Below, in pieces: positions 33,948 to 43,135 of a stretch of DNA of 64,000 nucleotides. Under the pieces are notes generated by a model that worked only from the letters and a program-made list of their open reading frames with translations, had not been told where the DNA came from and did not search any database. The position numbers and the translations under genes were made by a program. The stretch comes from CAXBMB01 sp052078155 (lineage in GTDB: Bacteria > Pseudomonadota > Alphaproteobacteria > Kiloniellales > DSM-21159): the NCBI GenBank assembly GCA_052078155.1, contig JBQJBP010000001.1:2356001-2420000 (forward strand). The letters run 5' to 3'. Positions within the stretch are counted from its first letter, which is position 1; every line of letters starts with the position of its first letter.

Positions 33948-33972
33948 AGCATCAGATTCATCTTACTGCGAA

Positions 33973-36438
33973 CTACACGTCCAGGTTGGAAACCTGCAGG
34001 GCATTTGACTGGATGAAGTTCCGTCGCGGCTCCACCAGTTCCCCCATCAGAGTGTCAAAAATGTCGCCAGCCTCTTCGGCCTGAGCAACTTTGACCTTCA
34101 GCAGCGTACGCACATTGGGGTCCAGAGTGGTTTCCCAGAGCTGGTCCGGGTTCATTTCCCCCAGACCTTTATAGCGCGACAACGAAATGCCTTTACGGCC
34201 CCAGGCGATGGCCGTATCCGCCAGAGAAACAGGACCGGTGATCACTGCTTCCCGGTCCTTGCCGGTCAGGCGACCGATCTGGTTGTAGTTTTCCTGCAGT
34301 TCAACTGCCAGACCATCCAGACGGTGGGCTTCCATGGACCCGATCAGGGCGGAATCAACCCGCCGCCGCTCAGTAACCCCGCGCAGTGTCCGGCTGAACA
34401 GCATGCCGCCTTCAGGGTCTGCGCTTCCTTCCCAGCCCTTTTCATACTCAGCAGAGATACGGTCCAGGCGTTCGGCAATCTCTGCCGCCGCGGCCCCGGC
34501 ACGCTGCGCATCGTTCAGCAGGTCTTCCCCCAGAGCCCCGGCAATGGCCGACTGCTCCACCACATCCCAGGAGCCAACTTTGGACACCAGAGGTTCCATC
34601 AGATGTTTGGCCTGCACGGCCAGCCGGATCTGCTGGGCCAGATCTTCACCGCTGGACTGCACCCCTTCCCCGTTGGTCAGAACAGCCTCTCTGACGGCGG
34701 TGCCGATGAGGTATTCCTCCATCTCCCGGTCGTCTTTGAGATACTGGTCCCGGCTGTCCTTCTTGGCGCGGTACAGGGGCGGCTGGGCAATGTAGAGATG
34801 CCCGTTGTCCACCAGCTGGCGCATTTGCCGGAAGAAGAACGTCAGCAGCAGAGTCCGGATATGCGATCCATCCACGTCCGCATCAGTCATGATGATGATC
34901 TTGTGGTAGCGCAATTTCTCCAGATTGAATTCTTCCGGACCGATGCCCGTGCCCAGTGCGGTGATCAGCGTGCCGATTTCCTGGCTGGACAGCATCTTGT
35001 CAAAGCGGGCCCGCTCCACGTTCAGGATCTTACCGCGCAGCGGCAGAATAGCCTGATTCTTGCGATCCCGGCCCTGCTTTGCAGAGCCCCCGGCAGAATC
35101 ACCCTCCACAATGAAGAGTTCGCATTTGGCCGGATCCCGTTCCTGACAATCCGCCAGCTTGCCGGGCAAAGACGCCACGTCCAGAACGGATTTGCGCCGT
35201 GTCAGCTCACGGGCTTTGCGGGCAGCCTCACGGGCCAGCGCAGCTTCAACCACTTTGCCAACAATCTGCTTGGCTTCATTGGGATGCTCTTCAAAGAACT
35301 GCTGCAGGCGGTCGTTGACCACATTCTCCACCACCGGGCGAACCTCGGAAGACACCAGTTTGTCTTTTGTCTGGCTGGAGAACTTGGGATCGGGGACTTT
35401 CACAGACAGAACACAGGTCAGGCCTTCACGGCAGTCATCGCCGCCCAGGGACACTTTTTCCTTCTTCAGCAAACCGGAGCTTTGAGCATAGCCATTGACC
35501 TGACGCGTCAAGGCCGCCCGGAAGCCTGCCAGGTGGGCTCCGCCGTCACGCTGGGGAATGTTGTTGGTGAAGCAAAGAACCGTCTCGTGGTAGCTGTCTG
35601 TCCATTGCAGAGCCAGTTCTACCGTGATGTCATCCTTTTCCCCGGTGATGACAATGGGCGGCTCCATGATCGCTGTCTTGTTGCGGTCCAGATAATGAAC
35701 GAAGGCTTCAATCCCGCCTTCGTAGCACAGCTCAATGGTTTCCGGTTCCGGCTTGCGATTGTCGGTCAAGGAGATGTTGACGCCGGAGTTGAGGAAGGCC
35801 AGTTCCCGCAGCCGGTGTTCCAGCGTGGGAAAGTCATACTCCGTCATGGTGAAGGTATCAGTTGACGCCAGGAAGGTGATTTCGGTGCCGGTTTTGCCAT
35901 CGGCAGGCCCGACCACTTCCAGCGGGCCTTCCGCCTCGCCATGACGGAAGCGCATGAAATGTTCCTGATCGTTGCGCCAGATGCGCAACTCCAGCCACTC
36001 ACTGAGCGCATTGACCACGGACACGCCGACGCCGTGCAAACCGCCAGAGACCTTGTAGGAATTCTGATCGAACTTACCGCCTGCGTGCAGCTGGGTCATG
36101 ATCACTTCCGCCGCAGACACCCCTTCTTCCGGGTGCAGGTCGACAGGGATGCCGCGCCCGTTGTCCCGAATGGTGGCAGAGCCATCCCCGTTGAGAGCGA
36201 CATACGCGGTATCGCAGTAGCCCGCCAGAGCCTCATCGATGGCGTTGTCCACCACCTCGTAGATCATGTGATGCAGACCGGAGCCGTCATCGGTATCCCC
36301 GATGTACATGCCAGGTCGTTTTCGAACGGCTTCCAAGCCCCGCAAAACCTTAATGGAATCAGCGCCATATTCTTCTGCTGCTTCGGCAGTCAGGGAGTCG
36401 GACAGCTGAGGATCTGTGGGCAAATTGTTATCGCTCAT
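33973..36438 (-). CDS. gyrB: DNA gyrase subunit B
   Basis: An 821-residue ATPase subunit of DNA gyrase, which introduces negative supercoils. The GHKL ATPase domain has EVVDNAIDEALAG, DNGRGIPVD and GGLHGVGVSVVNALS. The TOPRIM domain has the EGDSAGGSAKQGRDR and TDADVDGSHI motifs (residues about 430-510). The C-terminal part binds GyrA (IQSNALQVSNLDV ending). ATG 36438 is chosen since it matches usual GyrB starts; the longer reading to 36507 adds poorly conserved residues. It is the last gene of the dnaA-dnaN-recF-gyrB minus-strand block, 314 bases after recF. The HYLD-like insertion typical of alphaproteobacterial GyrB (residues about 560-600) is present. Confidence 0.97.
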   Translation of the reverse strand: MSDNNLPTDPQLSDSLTAEAAEEYGADSIKVLRGLEAVRKRPGMYIGDTDDGSGLHHMIYEVVDNAIDEALAGYCDTAYVALNGDGSATIRDNGRGIPVDLHPEEGVSAAEVIMTQLHAGGKFDQNSYKVSGGLHGVGVSVVNALSEWLELRIWRNDQEHFMRFRHGEAEGPLEVVGPADGKTGTEITFLASTDTFTMTEYDFPTLEHRLRELAFLNSGVNISLTDNRKPEPETIELCYEGGIEAFVHYLDRNKTAIMEPPIVITGEKDDITVELALQWTDSYHETVLCFTNNIPQRDGGAHLAGFRAALTRQVNGYAQSSGLLKKEKVSLGGDDCREGLTCVLSVKVPDPKFSSQTKDKLVSSEVRPVVENVVNDRLQQFFEEHPNEAKQIVGKVVEAALAREAARKARELTRRKSVLDVASLPGKLADCQERDPAKCELFIVEGDSAGGSAKQGRDRKNQAILPLRGKILNVERARFDKMLSSQEIGTLITALGTGIGPEEFNLEKLRYHKIIIMTDADVDGSHIRTLLLTFFFRQMRQLVDNGHLYIAQPPLYRAKKDSRDQYLKDDREMEEYLIGTAVREAVLTNGEGVQSSGEDLAQQIRLAVQAKHLMEPLVSKVGSWDVVEQSAIAGALGEDLLNDAQRAGAAAAEIAERLDRISAEYEKGWEGSADPEGGMLFSRTLRGVTERRRVDSALIGSMEAHRLDGLAVELQENYNQIGRLTGKDREAVITGPVSLADTAIAWGRKGISLSRYKGLGEMNPDQLWETTLDPNVRTLLKVKVAQAEEAGDIFDTLMGELVEPRRNFIQSNALQVSNLDV

Positions 36439-36752
36439 GTTGGATGTATCACCGTTAAAAACGAATCCGAGAATCACTGCTTCTATTCTGTCGGAAATTC
36501 CCCTCAAGAGCCAGCCCTGAATGGGCTTTCTCCCAAGGGATTCCTTGGTGTTAAGTCCCGAAAAAGACGGGCAGAATCAGCGCCAACCGGGGCCTCACCG
36601 CCGTCACACCCGGCAGCCCAGACACCACCCCCTCTAACCACTTGAAACAAAAGTGTAATTCACACTGCCGAAGTAAGGATGACATAGCTCGCAGAGCCTT
36701 AGGGCCACACCTAAGCCGGGATGCATTCGCCAGGATCGTGAAGAGAGGCCTG
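36439..36752. other. recF-gyrB intergenic region with a possible repeat remnant
   Basis: 314 bases, probably holding the gyrB promoter. CCTCTAACCACTTGAAAC...AATTCACAC at 36631-36665 resembles the central part of the dispersed repeat in minus orientation (CCTCTA, TGAAAC, AATTCAC). No ends could be located, so this is only a possible decayed copy. Confidence 0.4.
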
Positions 36753-37988
36753 TCAGCCGCCCGGTGACAGCAGCCCGTCGGTCATCTGATAGCTTTGCCC
36801 CAGCTCCTTGAGCGGCGCAAAAACACCAGGGTCAGCAGCGGTCATCCAGACCTGCGCCCCCAAAGCCTGAACTTCTTCAAACAGCGCGTCCCGACGGTCC
36901 TGATCCAGATGGGCTGCCACTTCATCCAGCAACAGCACCGGCGTGGTCCCCCGCTCCAGTGTCACCAGCCGGCCATGGGCCAGCACAATGGACAGCAAGA
37001 GGGCCTTCTGCTCCCCGGTTGAACAGAGATGAGCGGGCATTCCCCGGTCCAGATGCCGAACGGCCAGGTCACTGCGATGGGTCCCGACCGCCGCGCCACC
37101 CAGCCGGGCGTCATTTTCCCGTGACGCAGCCAAGCGGTCACGCAAGCGTTCCTCGACTTCCGTGGCAGAGAGGTCCTGCATCCAGCTTTCCACCTCGCCC
37201 GCCACCCCGATGCCCGCCCGGGGAAAGTGACTGACAGCTTCCGCGCAGGTTCCGGCCAGACGACTGACAATGTCCCGCCGGGCGGCGGCTATGGCCACCG
37301 CACGCGAAGCCATGTTTTCTTCCAGTGCTCCCAGCCAGTGGGGGTCGGATTGCCCGGCCTTGAGGAGACGGGCGCGGTCCCGCAGGGCTTGCTCGTACCC
37401 GCTTATCCGGCCTGCATGACTGGGGTCAAATCCATAAACCAGTCGATCCAGAAAGCGCCTGCGGCTGGCCGGGCCTTCCGAAAAAATCCGGTCCATCTGC
37501 GGCGTTACCCAGACGGCAGACAGCACATCCCCCAGGGCCTGTTGCGTCCCGGCAAAAGCCCCGTCTACCTTGATCAGCCGCCGTCGGGCGGTCTTTTCCC
37601 CCTTGGGATCCAAAGCAGAACCCAGGCCTGTTCCCAGATCACGGGGGCCATCTGGTGTTTCCAAAGACGCCGCAACGGCCCAGGGCAATCCTTCTGAAAG
37701 AAGGGCTGTACCCTCCCCTTCCCGCCCGCTTCTCTGATTGCTTTGGGATGACGCCAGTGCTGCCTGATTGCTGCTGCCCAGCCGCAAAAGGTCAGCGCCT
37801 CGGGCATTTCGCAACCCGCGACCGGGAGTCAACAGGGAGATGGCTTCAAGAAGATTGGTTTTCCCGGCCCCGTTTTCGCCCGTGATCAGCAACGGACGGT
37901 GATCACAGCGCAGATCCACCTGCCGCAAATTACGAAAATCCGTAACGGACAGGCGGGTAATCCAGGTGGCTTTGTCGTGCGGGGACAA
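36753..37988 (-). CDS. recF: DNA replication and repair protein RecF
   Basis: A 411-residue SMC-like ATPase that helps load RecA at ssDNA gaps. Walker A is GENGAGKTNLLEA (residues 38-50); the signature and Walker B regions follow near the C terminus (CSTGEQKALLLSIVLAHGR and VLLLDEVAAHLDQDRR). An insert of about 40 residues near 75-120 is somewhat longer than in E. coli RecF (357). The TTG start at 37988 is supported by GAAGGAAGG five bases upstream and no better ATG. It is minus strand between dnaN and gyrB, as in many bacteria. A dispersed repeat lies just upstream of the gene. Confidence 0.94.
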   Translation of the reverse strand: MSPHDKATWITRLSVTDFRNLRQVDLRCDHRPLLITGENGAGKTNLLEAISLLTPGRGLRNARGADLLRLGSSNQAALASSQSNQRSGREGEGTALLSEGLPWAVAASLETPDGPRDLGTGLGSALDPKGEKTARRRLIKVDGAFAGTQQALGDVLSAVWVTPQMDRIFSEGPASRRRFLDRLVYGFDPSHAGRISGYEQALRDRARLLKAGQSDPHWLGALEENMASRAVAIAAARRDIVSRLAGTCAEAVSHFPRAGIGVAGEVESWMQDLSATEVEERLRDRLAASRENDARLGGAAVGTHRSDLAVRHLDRGMPAHLCSTGEQKALLLSIVLAHGRLVTLERGTTPVLLLDEVAAHLDQDRRDALFEEVQALGAQVWMTAADPGVFAPLKELGQSYQMTDGLLSPGG

Positions 37989-38055
37989 ATGGCCTTCCTT
38001 CTTAAATCAACACCAGAAGTTCTACATGTCTGCGGGCGCAGTCTGTTAACAAGCC

Positions 38056-38192
38056 AGAGTCAAATCGGTTTAAGTGGACTCACTACGTGATAACACTTGA
38101 AGCGTAAATTTGCCTCTTTTCAACGTTTTAGAGGATGAGTCACGATTTAGTTCCAAGCGCAAAGCGCTACTTACCTAACCGATCATGCTCTA
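38056..38192 (+). repeat. Dispersed palindromic repeat, copy 6
   Basis: It is almost the same length as copy 1: AGAGTCAAATCGGTTTAAG at the left and CCGATCATGCTCTA at the right. GANTC sites lie at 38057-38061, 38077-38081 and 38137-38141; the last has changed its middle base (GAGTC for GATTC) but remains GANTC. It lies between dnaN and recF. Confidence 0.9.
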
Positions 38193-38362
38193 AGTGCCTA
38201 ATTGGCCGACGGCGCCGCCGGTTTAACGGCTTACCCTGCTTGCCCCCCGCCCAAAAACAGACGTTGACCACGGATAGAGGCTGGGCCCGAGCAGGCAAGG
38301 GCCGCGAGAAAACAGGAGTCTCAAACAGACAAGGTCCACAAGAAGACTCCCGCTTTGAACAG

Positions 38363-38410
38363 AAAGCCCGGATCTTCCCTCTTTGCAAGGGAAGCGATCC
38401 GGGCTTTTTT
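38363..38410 (+). terminator. Strong plus-strand terminator with no upstream gene
   Basis: AAAGCCCGGATC (38363-38374) pairs with GATCCGGGCTTT (38395-38406), with a second stem CTTCCCT/AGGGAAG inside and TTTTTT after it on the plus strand. All annotated neighbours (recF, dnaN) are minus strand, so the transcript it ends is unidentified. On the minus strand it lacks a real T-run. Confidence 0.8.
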
Positions 38411-38515
38411 GTAACCTGTTCTGGGGTCTGATCGCCCTGTCACTGCTTCAAGAAAAGAACTGCCTTACAGCAACTCTGAACTCAACACAGGCCGGAGCGT
38501 ACCCCCCCAGGAACA

Positions 38516-39634
38516 TCACACGCGCATGGGCATCAGCACATAGAGCGCTGAGGTATCTGTGACATCCCGAACGATAGTCGGCGACGAAGCATCGGCCAGC
38601 GTGAACTCAGCCCCTTCCCCTTCGATCTGGCTGGCAATGTCCAGCAGATAGCGGGAGTTGAAACCGATTTCGATGCTGGGTCCATCATACTTGATGGGCA
38701 GATCTTCTTCCGCACTGCCGGCATCGGGGCTGGTGGCGGACAGGGTAACCGATCCGTTGTTCAGCACCACCTTGATGGCCCGGCTTTTTTCTGTAGAGAT
38801 GGTCGAGACGCGGTCAACAGCGGCAGCGAAAGCCTTGCAGTCCACTTCCATGACCTTGTCATTCCCGCTGGGAATAACCCGTTCATAGTCCGGGAAGGTG
38901 CCGTCGATCAGCTTTGACGTCAGGACGGTACGGCCGAAGGAAAAGCGCACTTTTGTTTCAGAGAGCGCCACTTCAATGGCACTGTCGCTTTCATCAATCA
39001 GCTTGCGCAGTTCGCCAACGGTCTTACGGGGCACAATCACACCCGGCATGCCTTCTGCCCCGTTAGGCAAAGGCATCTCGAAGCGTGCCAGACGGTGACC
39101 ATCGGTTGCGACCGCCCGCAAGACCCCCACCCCGGCGGCGTCTGCTGCATGCAGATAAATGCCGTTGAGGTAGTAACGGGTTTCTTCCGTCGAAATGGCA
39201 AAGCGCGTCCGGTCCACAAGATGCTTGGCTTCTTCCACCTGCAGCTCGAAAGACTGGGGCAGATCGCTGGCTGCCGTGGCCGGGAAATCTTCGCGCGGCA
39301 GCGTCGCCAGCGTGAAGTTGGAGCGCCCGGCTTTCAAAGAGAGCTGGCCGCCGTCGCCGGAGGTGGAAAGCTCCACTTCACTGCCGTCAGGCAGCTTGCG
39401 GATAATGTCGTAGAGCGTATGGGCCGGTGCAGTCGTTGCCCCCGGCTCGACCGTGTTGGCTTCCGTTCGCTCAACAATGGTCAAATCCATGTCCGTCGCA
39501 GTCAGGCTCACCTGACCCTCACTGGCTTCGATGAGCACGTTGGCCAGAATGGGAATGGTGTTGCGCCGTTCAACTACGCTTTGCACATGGGCCAGCGACC
39601 GCAACAGAGCCGCACGTTCAATGATGAGCTTCAT
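38516..39634 (-). CDS. dnaN: DNA polymerase III beta subunit (sliding clamp)
   Basis: A 372-residue clamp, length as usual. It has the three-domain repeat, starting MKLIIERAALLRSLAHVQSVVERRNTIPILANVLIEA, with YYLNGIYLHAADAAGVGVLRAVATDGHRLAR in the second domain and ALYVLMPMRV at the C terminus (the hydrophobic pocket end, M-P-M-R). It forms the dimeric ring that holds polymerase III on DNA and recruits partners through QLxLF peptides. It follows dnaA in the minus-strand block (407 bases between them), with its own probable promoter. Confidence 0.97.
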   Translation of the reverse strand: MKLIIERAALLRSLAHVQSVVERRNTIPILANVLIEASEGQVSLTATDMDLTIVERTEANTVEPGATTAPAHTLYDIIRKLPDGSEVELSTSGDGGQLSLKAGRSNFTLATLPREDFPATAASDLPQSFELQVEEAKHLVDRTRFAISTEETRYYLNGIYLHAADAAGVGVLRAVATDGHRLARFEMPLPNGAEGMPGVIVPRKTVGELRKLIDESDSAIEVALSETKVRFSFGRTVLTSKLIDGTFPDYERVIPSGNDKVMEVDCKAFAAAVDRVSTISTEKSRAIKVVLNNGSVTLSATSPDAGSAEEDLPIKYDGPSIEIGFNSRYLLDIASQIEGEGAEFTLADASSPTIVRDVTDTSALYVLMPMRV

Positions 39635-40041
39635 ATCGCCTCAGTACCGTTCAAATGCGAGATTAACTCTCTGAAATAGCAAGAATTTTTCTGACCTTCT
39701 GGTGCAAAAAAACCTTACCCCCCTAACAATCCGCCTGGCTGCCGGGCCGTTGCCGACTCGACGGGGTCCAATGCGGGAACGCACTATAGCACAGGCAGGT
39801 GATACGGGTAGGAAAAAGGCAGAGTTTTGCAGGCTTTTCCGCCTGAACCTCTCTGACAAAAAGCCGGCAAAAGAAAAAGGGAGCCGACAATGCCAGCTCC
39901 CTTATCCCGTCTGTTGTTTCCGGGCCTTCAGGCCGAAAGCAACCCTTGCAGTCTGGACCAGTCAAGTCGGCTTACACTGGTCCTCTTGGCGGCACGGCTT
40001 AACACGTAATTGTCTTTCCAGCAGGGCCGCACTGGAAGGGG
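39635..40041. other. dnaA-dnaN intergenic region
   Basis: 407 bases; contains the dnaA terminator (39869-39903) and, presumably, the dnaN promoter. No gene or RNA was recognised in the rest. Confidence 0.4.
39869..39903 (-). terminator. Terminator of dnaA
   Basis: On the minus strand AAGGGAGC (complement of 39896-39903) pairs with GCTCCCTT (complement of 39877-39884) and is followed by TTTCTTTT. Confidence 0.85.
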
Positions 40042-41625
40042 TCAGCTTTCCAGCATGCGCCGCAGAAGCTCCACGTCTTCGCAAAACTCGTTGTCGCAGG
40101 ATTTCAGCTCTTCAACCTTACGCACGGCATGCATAACCGTGGTGTGGTCGCGTCCGCCGAACTTCCGTCCGATTTCCGGCAGGGAGCGGGCCGTCAGCTG
40201 CTTTGCCAGATACATGGCAATCTGCCTGGGGCGCGCCACGGCCCGGGCCCGGCGGGCGGAATGCATATCCGCAAGGCGAATGTTGTAGTGCTCCGCCACC
40301 CGCTTTTGGATTTCCTCAATGGTCACCCGGCGGTCATTGGCCCGCAGAAGATCGTGCAGCACCTCCTGGGTGTTCTCCAGGGTAATGGGCCGTCCCACCA
40401 GCGTGGCATGGGCCACGATGCGATTCAGCGCCCCTTCCAGCTCCCGCACGTTGGAGGTGATCTTATGAGCCAGAAACTCCATGACCTTGGCCGGAATGTC
40501 CGTGGTCATCTGCTCGGATTTGGCCTGCAGAATGCCCAGACGCAGTTCGTAGGTGGTGGGGTGCAGATCCGCCACCAGCCCCCAGCCAAAGCGGGACCGC
40601 ATGCGCTCGTCCACGCCCTCCAGGTCCGAGGGGCTCTTATCTGCAGAGATGACGATTTGCCGGTTGTGATCCACCAGAGTGTTGAAGGTGTGGAAGAACT
40701 CTTCCTGAGTGGCTTCGCGACCACTGATGAACTGAACGTCATCGATCATCAGCACATCTACGGAGCGGAACTGCTCTTTGAAGGACATGGTGTCCTTGGT
40801 GCGCAGCGCCCGGATGAACTGGTACATGAACTTTTCAGCAGAGAGATAGATGATGCGCTTGTGGGGCTGCTGCTGCTTCAGCTGCCAGGCAATGGCGTGC
40901 ATCAGATGGGTCTTGCCCAGCCCGACCCCGCCGTAAAGAAACAGCGGATTGAACGGGACAGTGTCGGCCTCTGCCACCCGCCGGGCGGCCGCATAGGCGA
41001 GCTCGTTGGGCTTGCCGACCACAAAGTCGTTGAAGGTAAAGCGGGGGTCCAGCGGGGCGCAGATCTCACGGTCTCGCTCCATCTCCACCCCGTCGCGTTG
41101 CTGCGCGCTGGCGTTGCCGAGCGACCCGTTCACAGCCCCTGCAGCTGACGCCCCTGAAGGCGTAACAGAGGGCGTTTCTTCTGAAACCGGTGAGCTGGCT
41201 CCGTTTCCAAGAGGGGCTGCGGTGCGACCCATTCCGGCGGCTCCCATTGCACCTGCCTGGGCAGCAGGGCGCGCCTGAGGCTGCACCACCACTTCCACAC
41301 CGGAGATTTCAGGGATCTCTTCGCGCCAGAGGTCACGGATGCGTTCTGCATAGTTACCGTTCACCCAGTCGCGCATGAAGCGCGTCGGAACAGACATGCG
41401 AACAACATTGCCTTTGTGACTGACCAGAGTCAGGGGCTTCAACCAACTTCTGAACGCCGCCTCACCTACTTCGGTCCGTAAGCGACCGCGAACCCGTGCC
41501 CACTGCTCGTTCAACACACCCACTACCTCTGATGAAGACACGGACATGCCTTCGGTTACCACTGCCCCAGCGTTCACGTTTGCCCCTCGATAGGCTTCGT
41601 TCCTAATCACCAGCGCCCACCCCAC
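40042..41625 (-). CDS. dnaA: Chromosomal replication initiator protein DnaA
   Basis: A 527-residue AAA+ initiator. Domain I is followed by a long Ala/Gly/Ser-rich linker (residues about 120-180). The AAA+ domain has Walker A GGVGLGKTHLMHA, Walker B DVLMIDDVQF and sensor residues. The C-terminal DnaA-box-binding domain has GGRDHTTVMHAVRK, the DnaA signature. It opens replication by binding DnaA boxes at the origin. The GTG at 41625 has AGGGA five bases upstream; the ATG at 41547 (MSVSSS) is a strong alternative and would give 501 residues. A terminator separates it from dnaN downstream, and a 960-bp gap separates it from rpsT upstream. Confidence 0.97.
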   Translation of the reverse strand: MGWALVIRNEAYRGANVNAGAVVTEGMSVSSSEVVGVLNEQWARVRGRLRTEVGEAAFRSWLKPLTLVSHKGNVVRMSVPTRFMRDWVNGNYAERIRDLWREEIPEISGVEVVVQPQARPAAQAGAMGAAGMGRTAAPLGNGASSPVSEETPSVTPSGASAAGAVNGSLGNASAQQRDGVEMERDREICAPLDPRFTFNDFVVGKPNELAYAAARRVAEADTVPFNPLFLYGGVGLGKTHLMHAIAWQLKQQQPHKRIIYLSAEKFMYQFIRALRTKDTMSFKEQFRSVDVLMIDDVQFISGREATQEEFFHTFNTLVDHNRQIVISADKSPSDLEGVDERMRSRFGWGLVADLHPTTYELRLGILQAKSEQMTTDIPAKVMEFLAHKITSNVRELEGALNRIVAHATLVGRPITLENTQEVLHDLLRANDRRVTIEEIQKRVAEHYNIRLADMHSARRARAVARPRQIAMYLAKQLTARSLPEIGRKFGGRDHTTVMHAVRKVEELKSCDNEFCEDVELLRRMLES

Positions 41626-42445
41626 TTGTTCCCTGTGACTTCCGCCTCAGCAGAAGCCATCGATTTTTTTTTGCTTCTCTAGCCTCAAGTAACAGGCAAA
41701 GTTCTCCCGTTCCGAAAATCACGTTTTCGGTGTAAAAAGACCGCTATTGCCTATTTTGACCCACAAGAACTCAAGTAAAACAAAGGGGCAAACTTATGAA
41801 AGTACTCTCGTCGGAAAATACACATCCCCACCCCGAAACACAAACCAAGTCACCCAAGATATTTCGTCTAAATATCACCTGATTTTTGCAATACTTGATT
41901 TAGAACCCCACCCCTCAAGGCAGGCGGAGCAATCTACGCGTCCGAGGCCAATCTGGCAAGAAGATCGAATGGGGAACGCGTCCTCACTTGCCGGATTCGC
42001 CTCGCACTTTTCCTCAGAAAATTCCCGCAAGCCACAGGGACTCATAAGAGAATCCTGAAGACCTTGCTGCGAGAATTTTTTTTGTAAGATTGTAGATTTT
42101 TTTGATCAGACCTTCATCTGTCCGCAAGCAAACCAAATTGGTACAGAACGAGTCTGACCTGTCGTTTTGCAAGGCCAAGAAATCAATCCTATCTTAACCT
42201 TAGTTTGCCCTCCGCGGGCCCATTATCCAGTCACCGTGAGAGACAGGCAAAGGCGCACCTGTTTTGCAGCCACCTGTCATGACCGGCAGAGTACCGGACA
42301 GTTCATGACCGGGGTAAGCTGACGCGCACTGAATTTTCGCCATCGCCTGGCTCGACTTCATTGCCACCAACAAGGACAAAGCCCGGTGTCGGGGGCATCA
42401 CGCAGCGCGGCTACTCAATTCGATAAGACTCTATTGAGCGGGCAC
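41626..42445. other. Candidate replication-origin region between dnaA and rpsT
   Basis: A gene-free stretch with AT-rich patches (41662-41682, 41700-41900, 42072-42104 with runs of T) and five GANTC sites (41994, 42039, 42050, 42150, 42427). TTATCCAGT at 42223-42231 is two bases from the DnaA-box consensus; no perfect DnaA box was found. TCATGACCGG occurs twice (42277-42286 and 42303-42312). Gene neighbourhood favours an origin, but the boxes do not prove it. Confidence 0.4.
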
Positions 42446-42484
42446 AAAAAAAGAGGCGGCATCCACCCGGGATACCGGCCTCTT
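42446..42484 (-). terminator. Terminator of rpsT
   Basis: On the minus strand AAGAGG-C-CGG pairs with CCG-CCTCTT, followed by seven T. An outer CGATAAG/CTTATCG pair extends it. It lies about 100 bases beyond the rpsT stop. Confidence 0.85.
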
Positions 42485-42586
42485 CTTTTGACTTATCGCA
42501 CTGCCCGCCGATCCGGCCGACTGTCAGATCAGATCTGATCCATCGGGGTCTCAGCAAAGCGCCGCACGCAACGTTGAAAGTCTGGC

Positions 42587-42850
42587 TTAACCCAGAGCTT
42601 TAACGCGGGCGTTCAGGCGAGAAATCTTCCGGGATGCGGTGTTCTGTTTCAGAACACCTTTGGTCACGCCACGGTGGATTTCCGGCTGAGCCGCACGGAA
42701 TGCGGTGGTTGCGGCTTCTTTGTCGCCAGTTTCCAGAGCGCTTTCGACTTTCTTGATGAAAGTACGAATGCGACCGATGCGTGCGCCGTTGACTTCTGCG
42801 CGGCGACCATTGCTGCGGATCCGCTTCAGAGCGGATTTATGATTGGCCAT
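42587..42850 (-). CDS. rpsT: 30S ribosomal protein S20
   Basis: An 87-residue, strongly basic protein of standard S20 length. It starts MANHKSALKRIRSNGRRAEVNGARIGRIRTFIKKVE and continues as three long helices that bind 16S rRNA. FRAAQPEIHRGVTKGVLKQNTASRKISRLNARVKAL is the family C-terminal pattern. It is next to the dnaA region on the minus strand, a common alphaproteobacterial arrangement. A terminator with seven T follows about 100 bases downstream. rpsT is often autoregulated, but nothing in the leader shows this. Confidence 0.98.
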   Translation of the reverse strand: MANHKSALKRIRSNGRRAEVNGARIGRIRTFIKKVESALETGDKEAATTAFRAAQPEIHRGVTKGVLKQNTASRKISRLNARVKALG

Positions 42851-43066
42851 GATGGGACCCGTTGTTTGCTAACTGTGAAGGGCCGCGCTTATAACCAGCG
42901 AAAACCGCCTCGTCAAGAGACAGCCTCTCAGCGCGGTGCAGGGCCTGTTCATATAGGATGAAGAATGCTGAGTCTATGCGCCTTTGAATAAAAAAGACGC
43001 AAGGCAGATATCTTCCTGCCTCAAGACACAGGCCCTGCAGATAAATGGCTCATAAAAGCCAGGTTT

Positions 43067-43115
43067 CAAGCCGGAACCGGAACCGGGGCTTCTGGCCCTC
43101 GCTCAAACCGGCTTG
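43067..43115. terminator. Hairpin downstream of the enoyl-CoA hydratase gene
   Basis: CAAGCCGG (43067-43074) pairs with CCGGCTTG (43108-43115), with a loop that contains GGAACC repeats. There is no T-run on the minus strand, so it is a weak candidate only. Confidence 0.35.
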
Positions 43116-43135
43116 ATGACCTCTGATGATCGCCT

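Noticed and set aside
34324..35865. 513-codon plus-strand open frame inside gyrB
   Set aside because: It is antisense to gyrB and has no domain character.
42223..42231. TTATCCAGT as a true DnaA box
   Set aside because: It differs at two positions from TTATNCACA and stands alone; it was kept only as weak support for the origin candidate.
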